A stretch of 64,000 nt of DNA, taken from Arion vulgaris (taxonomy: Eukaryota > Mollusca > Gastropoda > Stylommatophora > Arionidae). Positions within the stretch are counted from its first letter, which is position 1, and every line of letters starts with the position of its first letter. The notes beneath the pieces were generated by a model. It did not search any database. It was not told the DNA's origin and saw nothing but the letters and a program-made list of their open reading frames with translations. The position numbers were made by a program, and so were the translations under genes. Of this stretch, positions 20,668 to 31,660 are shown piece after piece. The DNA is taken from positions 14,089,867 to 14,153,866 of the forward strand of contig CM036754.1 in NCBI GenBank assembly GCA_020796225.1. The letters are read 5' to 3'.

Positions 20668-20830
20668 CAAGAGACCGGGTTCGATCCCCAGTAAGGCCAA
20701 TGAGTATTGACAAAATCCTGACCTGAACAGTTTCATGGCGACTATACTAGCCATGCGATCTTTACACCGTTTCTCTCCCTCCCCCCTCGCCTGTCCTATT
20801 TCGCCCTAAAAGCGGTAACACAGACAGTAA
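20668..20830 (+). mobile_element. SINE-G copy 1
   Basis: Contains a tRNA-like B-box GGGTTCGATCCCC and the body CCTGACCTGAACAGTTTC, ACTAGCCAT, TGTCCTATTTCG, shared with 47.6 kb. Confidence 0.65.
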
Positions 20831-21172
20831 AGATTTTGTGGAGGTGGACAGAGAACTCCTACATTGTGTTTACAAAAATCAATACCAGAATTTAGAAACA
20901 GGGAAGGGGTGGGGCTTATGTAGTGAGCATTCAAACAAGTCTTTCAATTTTGAGAAATATCGACCTAAACATAAAGGTCACATTTTGATAACCAAGTACG
21001 ACATGTACAAACACAGACTACGAACAGATACTTGACGTAACAAAGCTGACGAAAGATACAACATGTACAACAAAGACTTAAACTACCAGCGGGTGTTCAA
21101 TGTGATAAGGCTGATGAAAGATACAACATGAATTTCACGGGTTTCAACGTGCGCTGTGCCGGCCCGGTTCAC

Positions 21173-21403
21173 TATATAACCGCCTATCCTATCCGGCCTG
21201 GACTATAGTAGACAAGCGCAGGCAGAATACAACGCATAACATCGAGTGAAATAGTGAACGTGTATCGACCCACACGCACAGTATTTCTGGAACATTCGCC
21301 AGGGAAGGTCGAATCTAAGGCTCCGTGCTGTTGATATCAAGAATATAAATCTCCAGTTTCTACTGTTACATAATATTCGTTTATCTCTCACAATAGATCA
21401 CGG
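21173..21403 (+). promoter_or_regulatory. Candidate TATA promoter and non-coding exon 1 of the microprotein gene
   Basis: TATATAA at 21173-21179 stands about 30 bases before a stretch of about 200 bases that contains no ATG. The stretch ends at a consensus donor GG|GTAAGT (GT at 21404). It would splice to the acceptor at 23727-23728. Inference from sequence only. Confidence 0.35.
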
Positions 21404-21840
21404 GTAAGTTACCAGGAATGTGGCGGAACTGCTTTTAAGTTTACATATTTGCTGGCATTATCTATGTTTGTTTTAGAGTGTACCGAGTACTGCTACTGTA
21501 GACATATTTTTTTTTCTAGAATTATAACAATTACAATGTACCCCACTCTTGAGTAACAATGCAACTCTTGATGTACTAACTGGTCAGGTAACAGACACTC
21601 ATCGTATTCAAGGCTAGCTTCCTACTATAAGTGTATAGTAACTCGCAATATTTATTACATATGTTGATGTGATGTTACTGATGTAGTTGTAATGTATGTA
21701 TGTATACTCGGATAGAGGATTATTTGTTTACATTTTCTTTTAGTGATAACATTCTTTGTTTTGTAACTGTGACGTCGTCTCCTGTTTTTTATAGTATAAT
21801 ATTAAACGCTATAGCAGCTATTCCTCACGTTAAACAATTT

Positions 21841-21934
21841 ACCGAGCAAATCGCTCATTGTTACCTACTCTAACCGCTGAAGCACATACCGAGCAAATCG
21901 CTCATTGTTACCTACTCTAACCGCTGAAGCACAG
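21841..21934. repeat. 47-bp perfect tandem duplication
   Basis: ACCGAGCAAATCGCTCATTG and ACCTACTCTAACCGCTGAAG occur twice back to back. Confidence 0.9.
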
Positions 21935-22117
21935 ATCCTTCCCTCAGCGCGCGTCATCAGTCAGTAAGCGTGTAAAGTCAGTCCAAGGATAACATGACCT
22001 TGATGAAACAGTTCCGAGACTCGGGCATTGGTACTACTGGAGGGCCTCACACTTTGTTGCTAATTTTTTTTAAAGTAATCACCTTGTTCATACCTGGAAG
22101 GTAATTAAAAGAGATTA

Positions 22118-22300
22118 GTGTTAGGCCTGTATTTGACCATCTGCACACAATGGATGATGTGGTCAACATCACGCCAGCCGCCTTTACTTCCAAGTACTTT
22201 TCTGGTATCCAATTGAGGTTAGCTTGACCTGAGAGCCGTTACGGTCGGGGGAAAACTCAAATGCTCATTATGGAATTGAATACGGACCATATTGTCTGTA
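22118..22300 (-). mobile_element. SINE-C copy 2
   Basis: Reverse copy: GTGTTAGGCCTGTATTTGAC, ACACAATGGATGATGTGGTC, GACCTGAGAGCCG. It matches the copy at 30.05 kb. Confidence 0.75.
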
Positions 22301-22374
22301 ATTATTTATAAAAGCGTGCATCTCTAAGGTACATTTCTAATTATAAGCTATTGTTGGTAGCAGTACTGAAGCGT

Positions 22375-22740
22375 GCAGTGTTTTATCAAACATCTGTAAT
22401 TTCCATCCCCTTTTCTGATCTAGGTCAGGAATCCCGGTCAGTTGTCTGGCCTAGTTATCTAGAGTTGGCTGTGTACAGACTCTGGTAAAAATTCCAAGAA
22501 ATAAGACCACCAGTTTCGTGACCTCTCATTCCAGTATTGTTGTATATAGACGAATTCATTTTAAAATCAACACATTATGCAACAAGTAAAGTTTAACAAT
22601 AAGGAATATCAGTATTATTATGTTTCACCAATAAATAACCATAAACTCAGAATTGAGTAAAATTGCGAAAAGCTTGCAGTGTTCTATCAAACAAACAAAA
22701 TCCAGCCCCCAACTCAATCTAGGTCATGGTTTTTCCAGGT
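22375..22740. repeat. Dispersed repeat J, uninterrupted copy
   Basis: Contains ATTCCAGTATTGTTGTATAT, AACAAGTAAAGTTTAACAAT, CAATAAATAACCATAAACTC and GCAGTGTTCTATCAAACA in order. The same blocks at 30.37-31.14 kb are split by two insertions. Confidence 0.75.
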
Positions 22741-23049
22741 CAGTTATGCGACCTAATATTAGAGTTGGCTGTGGTAAGCCTTACACAATAGCCTACACAC
22801 TGGACTGAATACATTTTATCTATTATGTCTGTGTACATTGTCTGTTCAGTCCATGTATATATCTTTACTCATGTACATATCTATTCACATGTCCATGTTT
22901 ATTCTGTCAGTGTACATTTTTTTGTCCATGTACATTGTCTGTTCTGTTTGTGTACATGTTTTATTATCATGAAGACTACTACTGCTATGTGTGAAAGCAG
23001 ACTATCTGGTATCAGCCAGTAGTCGGTGTTTATTTGGAAACATTTAGTA

Positions 23050-23625
23050 TAAGCCTGGCTGCAGTGGCAAACAGGTTGCTTGTTGACCTCCCCACTATTG
23101 CTAGCAGAATTGAGACTTGGAGGGTTAAATCTTAAATCAATGCGAACAAGGACCATCCGCTCCATGAAGAACTCAGTAAGGAAAAAAGATGTAGACTCAG
23201 GAGATGCAGAAATGGCTGAGTCAGGCGGTAGGTACCCATGAAAAATTTGTGAAATAGACGAAAATGGGTGGAGGTACTGGTACAGACAGGGATCAAAGAA
23301 ATTACCTTCATTTTTGTTCCTTGACACGCAGGAGTCAGGGGTAACGAACGAGCTGATAGATTGGCTGGCCTGGCTACGGTATCAGAGGGAGCTGCCATGG
23401 ACCAAAATGACATTCTTAACGCACTGAGTCTTTTCAAACAAGTTTCAGGGTTGCAGTCCACTCCACTCACTGACCAGACTGAGAGATGGGTGTTAAAGCC
23501 AAATATGCAAAAAGATTGATTAATCATCGAACTGGCGTGTTGGGCCGCTGGGCGCTGATGAATTTGTTGAGTGTAGATCGAAGCACTTATGAACATGTCC
23601 GGAGTACTATGATGATAGTCGCTCA
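23050..23625 (+). pseudogene. RNase H-like ORF remnant
   Basis: Reading + gives AAVANRLLVDLPTIASRIET, later KEITFIFVP, a TGA where Gly is expected, then HAGVRGNERADRLAGLATVS, and after a shift KRLINHRTGVLGRWALMNLL. GH.GVRGNERAD.LAG is the C-terminal RNase H signature; INHRTG resembles the tail of RNase H proteins found in marine invertebrates. Several stops and at least one shift break it. It lies in the proposed intron of the microprotein gene. Confidence 0.6.
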
Positions 23626-23734
23626 TATAACTGATGTGAAACATTTAGTTGCTGCCAGTGATATTAATTAATCACTTATCAACACCAATGACATGTATGC
23701 TATGTACCAATTTATTATGTATTCACAGTTAACC

Positions 23735-23857
23735 ATGGCCCTTGAAGGAAACCACTCAACAACCACTCTCATACTGGCTACAGCCGCAGCAGCTCTGGTG
23801 GCATTCCTGGTTGGGTATAAAGTTGGAGAGAAAGGTATTTGTGGTGGCAAGAAGTGA
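23735..23857 (+). CDS. Candidate 40-residue single-pass membrane microprotein
   Basis: The ATG stands six bases after an acceptor (TATTCACAG at 23728) in an ideal context, ACCATGG. It opens a 40-codon frame ending TGA. The product has a short polar N-terminus (EGNHSTTT), one hydrophobic segment (LILATAAAALVAFLVGY, about residues 12-28) and a basic tail KVGEK...GGKK. With the ATG-free exon proposed at 21.2-21.4 kb, this would be the first ATG of the mRNA. A poly(A) signal AATAAA at 24844 closes the transcript. An alternative is the last exon of a longer tail-anchored protein, since the frame is open to the acceptor in phase 0. I do not recognise a family, and no function is proposed. Confidence 0.45.
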   Translation: MALEGNHSTTTLILATAAAALVAFLVGYKVGEKGICGGKK

Positions 23858-24239
23858 TCGCATTCTCAGGAGATGCAGGTGACTTGAAGTCTTAAGATAG
23901 CATGGGTTCCATGTGTTCTTCCCACTTATAGTGTCTTCCTCATGTATTCTCCCCGCCTATAGAATTCATCTTTGTCCTATGATTGTGGTTGTCAGTGATG
24001 TAAAGTTCTCCCACAGCTTGTCATTTGGAATCTTTTCTGCTCAATTTGCAGAATTCTAATATGTATTTTGAAAGTTCTCTAATTTATGTGTGATGACTAG
24101 ACTCGCATATTGGTGTACAGATCTCTACTGTTGTACTAGGTTCATATATTGATGTACAGACATCTCATTGCAGTAGATTGAAATACTGGTGTGATACAGA
24201 ACATTTCTATGTGTATGTAAAAGATATGTTACAAGTGAT

Positions 24240-24487
24240 GTCGCCTGTATGGTGCCGGGGCCTGCAAGGGAAGCAAAGAATAGTACCACTGCTACCTTCA
24301 AGGCATGTTGTAAGAGGTGACTAATGTAGGCCCTAGGATTCTACCCAGTAAATAAAAGCAGCTCAGAAATCGAATGTGGTGGCCTACTTGTAGGCGCATA
24401 ACTGGCCAAACTTACAATGGCTCTTAGGCTCAGATCACATAAAATCAGAGAGGTTGACAGGTGGCCGATATGGAACGTTTGAAGATG
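24240..24487 (-). mobile_element. SINE-B copy 4
   Basis: Reverse copy from GTCGCCTGTATGGTGCCGGG to TATGGAACGTTTGAAGA. It lies inside the proposed 3' UTR. Confidence 0.85.
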
Positions 24488-24843
24488 TATTACAAGTGAT
24501 GTGTATGGGAGATATGTTACAAGTGATATTGATGTGAAAAATGTTACAAGTGATGTGTTTAATAATGTATTTTACTCTTGCAACAGTTAATTTATTCATA
24601 TAAATTTCTCACAGAACACCTGGTCACAGACTGAGGAGTGTTCTGTCAGACTAGAGGAATGTTCTGTATCTGTCTAACCTGCATGTTGTGGCTGGATGAC
24701 AAATGTGTGTAAATCTGAGGGTCGGACAACAGGTGTCATGTCAGGACATATATATATATATATATATATACACACACCTGTTCAAGACTTCTGTACTTAT
24801 TTTTTACATTTTGTAATTTAGTATTGTAAATGATGTTTCAATG

Positions 24844-24849
24844 AATAAA
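24844..24849 (+). terminator. Poly(A) signal AATAAA
   Basis: Canonical hexamer in ATGAATAAAATATTG. It is the first good one after the 23857 stop on the + strand. Confidence 0.5.
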
Positions 24850-24875
24850 ATATTGATTTAGAATCTGCATAGATG

Positions 24876-25612
24876 GTTACTTGTTTCATTATAATGTATG
24901 ATGAGAAATGTGTTTGTAAATAATGTGTTTGTAAATGTATTCTTTGTGCTGAGGAGTTGTGGTTGTAAGAGTGCTACATTGGATATAGATAAAAGTGGAT
25001 GTATTAGTCATAGACACTTTGTGGATGATACAGTAATACATGGATGATACAATAATCCATGCCAATAATACATGGATGATACTCTCTCTTGCGTTCCCGA
25101 CATGGATGATACAATAATCCATGCATGACATACTGCAATGAGACTACATGAACTTTGAATCAAGCCACCCATGACGTGTGTAGAGGTTAACCCTATAACA
25201 GATCAGTATGTATAGCCAGTCAGTACAAGAGCCAATTCATGTCATGTATACCCTCCACTTCAGTTATACATACTCATTAGTCGTGTATACACCTCACCAG
25301 TCATAAATGCAATTCATCTGCTGGAACTGACTGAATACCTAAAATGTGTATGGACAGAGGCGATGTCATCAATGTGGGGTATGCTCATTTGTGTGATATG
25401 GGCGAATCTCAGAAAATAGACTGATTGCAAGAATTAGGAGATAAAGTTTGGACATGTCAGTGTCATCTTAATTGTAGAGAGATAAGATATACTAATCAAC
25501 TTCTGATGGGTACGGTGAGCAAGTGGACTTTGGGATGGCTGCTGCAGCAGAGGACGGAGCATGTATGGCAATATGCTAAGACTTCAATCGATTAACATAA
25601 CATAGCAAGTCT
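24876..25612. other. No gene recognised; short ATGGATGATAC repeats
   Basis: Between 25015 and 25120 the motif ACATGGATGATACAATAATC recurs three to four times. The rest shows nothing I can assign. Confidence 0.5.
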
Positions 25613-25617
25613 TTTAG

Positions 25618-25822
25618 GAGTCTAACGACGGATTGACTGTACTGGGTTTGACCCCATATGCCTCTGTCCCATTTTGGAAAAAAAAAAAACATCTGCCATG
25701 AGTATTTCATAAAATCTGTAGCTCCATCAACAATCCTAAGAGATTTCTGGAAAAAAATGCACTTGCGAACACAATGGTGCAGTTCAAACCAACAACCTTC
25801 ATAATGCAATGTAAGACTTAGC
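25618..25822 (-). mobile_element. SINE-F copy 1
   Basis: The minus-strand head has a degenerate tRNA-like region with GGTTTGAACTGC. The body blocks AGGATTGTTGATGGAGCTAC and GGGGTCAAACCCAGTACAG are shared with 60.0-60.2 kb. Confidence 0.6.
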
Positions 25823-25957
25823 CACAAAAACCATGTGTTCTGAAGTCGATAATTGGTTGATGTTCTAAGTGGCGGTGATGGTACCAATGTGTGATTATCC
25901 TGATACTGAGCAGTGGTGTATCCAGACCCTGGACACAAGGCATGCTAAGTGAATTTC

Positions 25958-26193
25958 TTCTTTGTCCAACGCTCCATTTCAATCACTTGTTAAACCATTC
26001 TTTGTGACTTAGCCCAAGAGCGATTGTATGTAGTGCCAGTTATGCACCTACAAGTAGGTCAGGACATCCGATTTCTGCTACACTTTTTATTTACTACAGT
26101 AGCTTCCCTACCTCAGTTGCCTCTTACAACATGCCTTGTAGGTCGCAGTCTTACTATTCTTTGCTCCTCTTGCAAGCCTCGGCAACACACAGA
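25958..26193 (+). mobile_element. SINE-B copy 5
   Basis: Forward copy from CCAACGCTCCATTT to CTCGGCAACACACAG. It lacks a few bases in the TAGCTTCC(TAGG)TCCCTACC region. Confidence 0.85.
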
Positions 26194-26234
26194 TGTATGA
26201 GAATTAACTACTATATTTTTAAAAAGTGTTAGTA

Positions 26235-26409
26235 TATGTTCAGTGTGGTAGTGATATGGATAGACAATATCAAGACCACACTACATAAACGCAGATATAA
26301 CACAAGGGCGGACTCATCTAGCCCTAGAACGCAAATTAAAGCTCTCATCCCTACGCTTAACGACAAGAGTGGACAGCCAACTATATCTTCCATCTGGGAA
26401 TAGACAATA
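26235..26409 (+). mobile_element. LINE-E tail, copy 1
   Basis: GATAGACAATATCAAGACCA through CTACGCTTAACGACAAGAGT to ATCTGGGAATAGACAAT matches the 3' ends at 34.42 and 44.56 kb. The preserved frame at 34.4 kb shows it to be the end of an RT-type LINE ORF. Confidence 0.75.
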
Positions 26410-26660
26410 GTACAGGGTGTTCAAGATAATTGCAGCCCCATTGACAAATCGAAATTTGCCAGATAATCTATCACGTTGTGTTTATTTACTATTTAAACCG
26501 GTTGTATATGTTCATTTTATTATTTAATTGTCATTCTAAGCTTAAAATGAATCAAATACAATTCACATTAAACACATTTATTGCATGATCTCCACAATAG
26601 TAAATAAACTAGTAGGTTTAATTCTGTAAGTCTAAAACAAAGCTCTCAAGTTGAATAATC
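26410..26660. mobile_element. Mariner-like MITE, copy 2 (partial)
   Basis: Begins TACAGGGTGTTCAAGATAAT and shares TATTTACTATTTAAACC with the complete copy at 30456-30738. No matching right terminal repeat was found. Confidence 0.55.
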
Positions 26661-27189
26661 TAGCTCTACTGTCTGTGCACACATGTCCTTACTTATTACT
26701 GGAGCATTAGTCCATGATGTAACTCTCTCATAGGATGGAATTATAATAGAAGTGTGCTTGATTCTTGTATTAGTCACTGGGATTTCGTTCGTCTGTGTTG
26801 CGAGCGAATCTCATCCAACGTGACTACGTCTGCATCACTACTTATACTAGAATAGCTCTCCCTCGATTCCTACCCGCTTAGCCAGACAATATCGGTTGTC
26901 TGTTACCAGGTGGAGGTGTGGTAGGATCTTGATTAGTGTCAGCTCACTAATCCTGGCGCGGCGTTGTCCATATGCGCCTTTGACCCCGCTGGCATATCTG
27001 AAATCTTCATTTGTCGTTCCACTGCTACCAGGTTCTAGATCTAGATTGGTGTCGTGATCTTTGTCTTGAACTTCTCAGATAGCCCAAGTAAATAATTTCT
27101 GCATTTTTAGGGGGCATTATATATACACTTTATGTTTATCTTGGTCTTCCACTCACCTTTTTCCCTGATGTTTTGACATAGAAGGCTTT
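26661..27189. other. No gene recognised
   Basis: Ordinary unique-looking sequence with no long frame or repeat match. Confidence 0.4.
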
Positions 27190-28055
27190 ATAGACATGAT
27201 GGTATCGCTGCATTAGGTCGTCCATCGCAAGCGATGATGACAACGGTCTCAGACGTGTGTTGCTGCATCTCTCTGATGTGTACGGAGGTGACTGTAAAGT
27301 TCAATCCTCGAACACATTCCCTGCCGTACGTTGGACATACATGGTCGAGGTTAGACATGTGGGTGTTGTATGTTTTGTCTTTTCGCGCAGCTCGCTTGCA
27401 CTGCTCCTCAACCGTTCGACGATTCTCAACTATGTGAGTTTATCTTATGTTGTTACAGCGCCCCATTTTTCGATCTTGAGCAAGGCATTCCCAGCATATG
27501 GTGTCTATATCGACGCATTTCAGAGACACTTTAAGAGCATTTTTGTTTTCCTCTACACCAACTTATCGTCTTCCCCCTCAAGCTCGCCATACATCAACTG
27601 CTTTGGGATGCGTTTATCAGGCATCCGAGCAACGTGACCGATCCCTCTCACTTGGGCCTTCTGCAACAGAGTGTTATTGCTTGGGATCTTTGCTTCATTT
27701 GAGGACTTCAGTATCTGAAATTTTGTCATGCCAGTTTATTTTTAGTAGTCTGCGTAGACAACATGTGTGAAAGTGGTTTAGTATTCTCGCGTGTCTGCTA
27801 CACACCATGGAGACCTTAAACGTGTTCTTCAATATTTGATTTGTAGTTGCGTGTAGTTGTCTGAAACTGTAGCTTGCGCTATTTGCGTTTGGATTAAAGT
27901 TAGGAAATGTTGCTCTATTCGTCGACCTCACTCTCTCGTCCAGGACTAACTGTATCCAGGACCAAGACACGTCGAGACGACTGGAGATAGTAGCAGGTGC
28001 AGTGGATGACCATAGCTTTCTACGTGACTCACCATGCTCTATGCGGTTCATACCG
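27190..28055 (-). mobile_element. Non-LTR retrotransposon 3' end, decayed
   Basis: The minus strand encodes HTCCLRRLLKINWHDKISDT, then QVRGIGHVARMPDKRIPKQL with MYGELE, and near the end a Cys/His-type tail (CPTYGREC) and ACDGRPNAAIPSCL before a stop. This order (CLR..L.I.W.D.I..TEVL, GHV.RM.D.R.PKQ, zinc-knuckle end) is the RT C-terminal region of RTE/BovB-type elements. Frames shift at least twice. Confidence 0.8.
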
Positions 28056-28821
28056 ATCCGCCTTTCTAACCGTTGAGCCAGCTAGTGGCCTCATCCGCGA
28101 AGTTAGCCGGATCCAGTCTTTACATATGAAGGTAGACAATTCCTAGCTTATCAATGGTGTTAAACCCATCGGCTACACTCACCTGCTTTGACCGCCAATG
28201 AGGCGGTTTCCACTACTGACGCAGAGTAGTTCGTGCAATGGATGATCCTTTTTAGCCTTTATTTTTAAATAGGCACAGGATCTAACTATCTTTGATTATA
28301 TAGGCCTACTCTATGGTCAGGAAATCAAGACACTTCATCGCCACGCAGGCTGTATCTATAGCTTCATTTAGTATTTTCTTCAGTTGTTCAATTTGCGTTT
28401 TACTAACAGTCAGGAGGAAGCGATGATTATTAATAAGTAAAAACCTAAATTTGAGAAAAGTTTAATATTTGTGGGTTTTTTTAACTTGCTTTTTTACACG
28501 TTCTTTGATTGTCTTTTTAAATTGTAGAGAAAAAAACCAAAGAACCTAAAATCAAGCACACACACAAACCAGAAGGCAAAAAAAAACTACAAAAATATGA
28601 AGAAACAAAGAAACTATACACGCCAGGTCAATCATAAGGACATACTTTATTGCTGTCAGGTTTTACCCATCGGCCATCTTAGATTTGAAGATGTTTCTTA
28701 CAAATCTACAGATCCAACCCAGGAGTCCGGTTGAGGACAGGATGGACCGTTGCTGTTGTCTAGCACATAGTTTGATGTACGTAAAGCATCCATTTCTCGA
28801 CCACTATGCTTCAATCCCTCA
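28056..28821. other. No gene recognised
   Basis: Includes a stretch of short A/T-rich tracts near 28440-28640 and the YY1-type motif GGCCATCTT at 28673, but no exon that fits CSKMT. Confidence 0.4.
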
Positions 28822-28934
28822 GATGTGACCTAAGTTCAAACTGTGATGAGTTCTCATTAACTTTACGATCATCATACGGTATGATGATCGTAAAGTTAAA
28901 GGAAACTCATCACAGTTTGAACTTAGGTCACATC
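28822..28934. repeat. 113-bp near-perfect hairpin
   Basis: The arms are 55 bases each with only three mismatches and a 3-base centre (CGG at 28877-28879). The left arm starts GATGTGACCTAAGTTCAAAC; the right arm ends GTTTGAACTTAGGTCACATC. It is non-coding. Confidence 0.95.
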
Positions 28935-29394
28935 CAATAATATTTTTAGAGCTTGCCAAATTGTGCCCTAATTCCCAAATGAAATATGCTAGCTTGGCAA
29001 TTATATCGTGCAGATTTGGACTTTTCTAGATTGTGGGTAGTATGTCATGTTCGGAACGCGTCTTCCTGTTGCAAAAAGTAGGTACATTAGAAAAGATTGT
29101 AAAGAGCTAGAGCTGAGCTAGAGATATCCTCTTCTAGGTAGCAATAAGGGAGAGCACTACAAATACTTACAAATCAATAACATTCAAAATGGCATCCTAC
29201 GTATTGACGAGAATGAAGTTTAAGGTGAATGGGAATTGTCATCTCTGGAAAATGTGGCGATTCCTCTTACCATCTTGTATGTTGAATATGTAAGAAATGT
29301 CTGACATCGAATTTAAGATTGTTCTAATTTCTGTACACTTAATCATATATTTAATTGTTGGATGCCAGTATATATATGGCCTTTTTTGTCTTTC

Positions 29395-29985
29395 AGACTG
29401 TCGTCAATCAATTGGCAAGTGTTTTACTGTGACAACTTCTGAGTTTTCGTTTTCTCTCTTGTCGTTCAACTCATACATAAGTCTCTTCTCAAAAGACTCT
29501 GCGCCCTTTCGTAATTTGGCTTTCCACACAACTCTGTCATCAGCTAGTCCTTCCCATGTGCTGGAACCTATAGAAAAGTTTTTCATTGAGGCTTTGCAGA
29601 CATTCTTTATATCTGAGCAGTGGTCTGCCCTGGTGCCTCTTCCTCCGAAAGTTCACAGAACAACATTTGTTTTGGTATGCGATAAGTTTCCATTCTTCTC
29701 ACATGCACCCCCACTCCCAACCATCTTAGTCGTCTACTGCTGAGCATGCCCATGATGGAAGGCAGGTTTGCATGTTGCAGTACTTCAGAGTTGGTTATCT
29801 TGTCGTATCACCTGATGTTCATAATCTTGCGGAGACATCGAAGGTGAAAGATGTTATGTCTCCTCTCGTGTCTTGAGTAGGCTGTCCATATTTCTAAGCC
29901 ATATAGTAAAGAACTAATTACACAGGCTCGATATATTTGAATCTTCGTCTGCATTGTCAGTTTTGTGTTGTCCCACGCTAGCTTT
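29395..29985 (-). mobile_element. Non-LTR retrotransposon RT C-terminus, decayed
   Basis: The minus strand reads MQTKIQIYRACVISSLLYGL, FHLRCLRKIM, SEVLQHANLPSIMGMLSSRR and RIPKQMLFCEL. These are the end of the RT thumb (K..IYRACV.S.LLYG.E.W) and the following GHV.RM-type region. Stops and shifts are present. Confidence 0.8.
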
Positions 29986-30049
29986 GATAGTTTGCCGAAT
30001 AGTAGAAGTAAAGTAAAGGAACCCTTTCATACCTCGTGGTATATAGGTC

Positions 30050-30290
30050 AATACAGTGTTAGGCCTGTATTTTTCATTGACCGTCGGCACACAATGGGTG
30101 ATGGGGTCAGCATCACGCCGGCCGCCCTTACTTTCCCAGATCATGTCTGGTACCCAGTTGAGGCTGGGTCGACCTGAGAGCCGCCGTGGTCGGGAAAATT
30201 CCATGCGCATTGCGGGAGCTGAATCCAGACCACCAGCCTTGCTAAGCGAGTTCACTAACAACTACGCTACAGCGGCTCTCGAATAGTAGT
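30050..30290 (-). mobile_element. SINE-C copy 3
   Basis: A well-kept reverse copy: GTGTTAGGCCTGTATTTTTC, GCACACAATGGGTGATGGGG, GACCTGAGAGCCG. The right end has the tRNA-like head (ACTAACAACTACGCTACAGC on +). Confidence 0.8.
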
Positions 30291-30455
30291 AGTAGTGCAA
30301 ATAATAAATATAAACCGACCAATAACTTACGGCCGGGCTCAGGCAAAAAAATATAGGAAATAAAATCACAATTGTTGCGCGTTCCTTGCATTCCAGTGTT
30401 GTTGTATAAAGACTAATTTATTTTAAAAACAACATAACATGCTAAATCAAGGTTA

Positions 30456-30738
30456 TACAGGGTGTTCAAGATAAAAGCAGCGGGAGTGACAAATCACAAG
30501 CTGCCAGTTACTTATTGCGTTGTGTCTATTTACTATTTAAACCAGTTCTGACTAGCTTGTCCTACATCACATTTGTTCATCGTCCCTTCCCGCACTACAA
30601 TTACACACCATTACACAACCTTGACCTATACTACGTCATAACTGAACCTTCTCTTTTTCATAAACATATGCCATATTAACTCCCTTGACGACGATGCTTC
30701 CTTAACGACGAGGCTGCATTTATCTTGAATACCCTGTA
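30456..30738. mobile_element. Mariner-like MITE, complete
   Basis: 283 bp including TA at both ends. The terminal inverted repeats are about 25 bp with two mismatches: CAGGGTGTTCAAGATAAAAG versus CAGGGTATTCAAGATAAATG. No coding capacity. Confidence 0.85.
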
Positions 30739-30778
30739 TTATGTTACAAGTTAAGTTTAAAGCTAAGTAATATCAGTA

Positions 30779-31034
30779 AGATGGAGATATGTTGGACACA
30801 CCTATAGAAGAAATGATCAAAGAATATCAAAGCAGGAATTGAAGTGGGATGCAAATGGTTCAAAAAGAGAGTCGACCCAAGGAAGCCCCAAAATGAACTT
30901 TGCTGAGAGAGGTAAGAAATATCAGTCTCAGTTCCATGAAGGAGATTGAGCGAGTTCCCCAGGATAGAGCGGTATGGAGAAATTCCTTGCAGGCCCTATG
31001 TAACTGAATAACGGTATGAGAGGAATTATTATTA
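30779..31034 (+). mobile_element. LINE-A tail, copy 2, with target-site duplication
   Basis: AGATGGAGATATGTTGGACA to ATTATTATTA, 256 bp, homologous to 1.97-2.23 kb. TAATATCAGTA flanks it perfectly (30768-30778, 31035-31045), so it is a complete 5'-truncated retrotransposition event. Confidence 0.9.
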
Positions 31035-31150
31035 TAATATCAGTATGATTAATATTTTTCATCAGTAAATAACCATGGACTCATAGAACTGATCAAAATT
31101 GCAAAAAAGCGTACAGTGTTCCATCATACATATACAAAAACCAGCCCTCA

Positions 31151-31406
31151 TTAACTCATTCCTCAATTTTTAAGCAGTTCATTCAAGGAGGTAAAAAACA
31201 CCGATCCCAACTACTCGTCAATAAATAAACATATATATATTATTATATACTAAATTGAATAAAACTGGACAACCCAATAGAATAACAAGGTTGAAAAGTA
31301 GTACAAGTAAAACAGTAGAAGTAAAACTAGAAAGACTTCTTATAATAGCGTGCCACGGACTTCTGCCGTGGCGCAGTGTGCGGCTTAAAGCGTGGAAAGA
31401 GTTCAA
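31151..31406. mobile_element. piggyBac-like MITE, copy 2
   Basis: Reverse copy of 8283-8591. TTAA is kept on the left and is TTCAA on the right. The inner blocks (TAAATAAACATATATATATT, CACGGACTTCTGCCGTGGCG) match. Confidence 0.75.
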
Positions 31407-31660
31407 CAGGAATTTTAGATTTCCCGTCTGAGCTAGTCCTTCTTATGTTGCAGGAGGCTACGCAAATAACAATCACAAGTACAAGATGAATTAGGCTTAA
31501 TGGGCCCCTTGTCCTAAGACAGTATGTAGTATGTGAAAAATATAATAGAAGTTCAATATTATTTATGTATGCAGCTAACATTTACAGTGTACTATTATTT
31601 TAATAAAAATTTTAACAAATCATTTGTCAAGGATACTAATAGTGGTGAAAATTATACAAA

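Larger units (their letters stand above)
23858..24870 (+). other. Probable 3' UTR of the microprotein gene
   Basis: Non-coding to the poly(A) signal. It contains SINE-B copy 4 and a TA/AC microsatellite (24749-24777), plus several ATATGTTACAAGTGATGTG repeats around 24225-24555. Confidence 0.45.
30365..31150. repeat. Dispersed repeat J, copy split by insertions
   Basis: Blocks of the 22.4-22.7 kb repeat appear in the same order but are separated by a mariner-like MITE and a LINE-A tail. A piggyBac-like MITE begins where the match ends. Confidence 0.7.

Noticed and set aside
22825..23022. 65-codon + frame rich in Val/His/Cys
   Set aside because: Derived from short TGTCCATGTACAT-type repeats; no family resemblance.
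28664..28790. Possible CSKMT first exon MFLTNLQIQPRSP after a YY1-type motif
   Set aside because: The only nearby donor leaves the wrong phase for the exon at 32042, and there is no other support.
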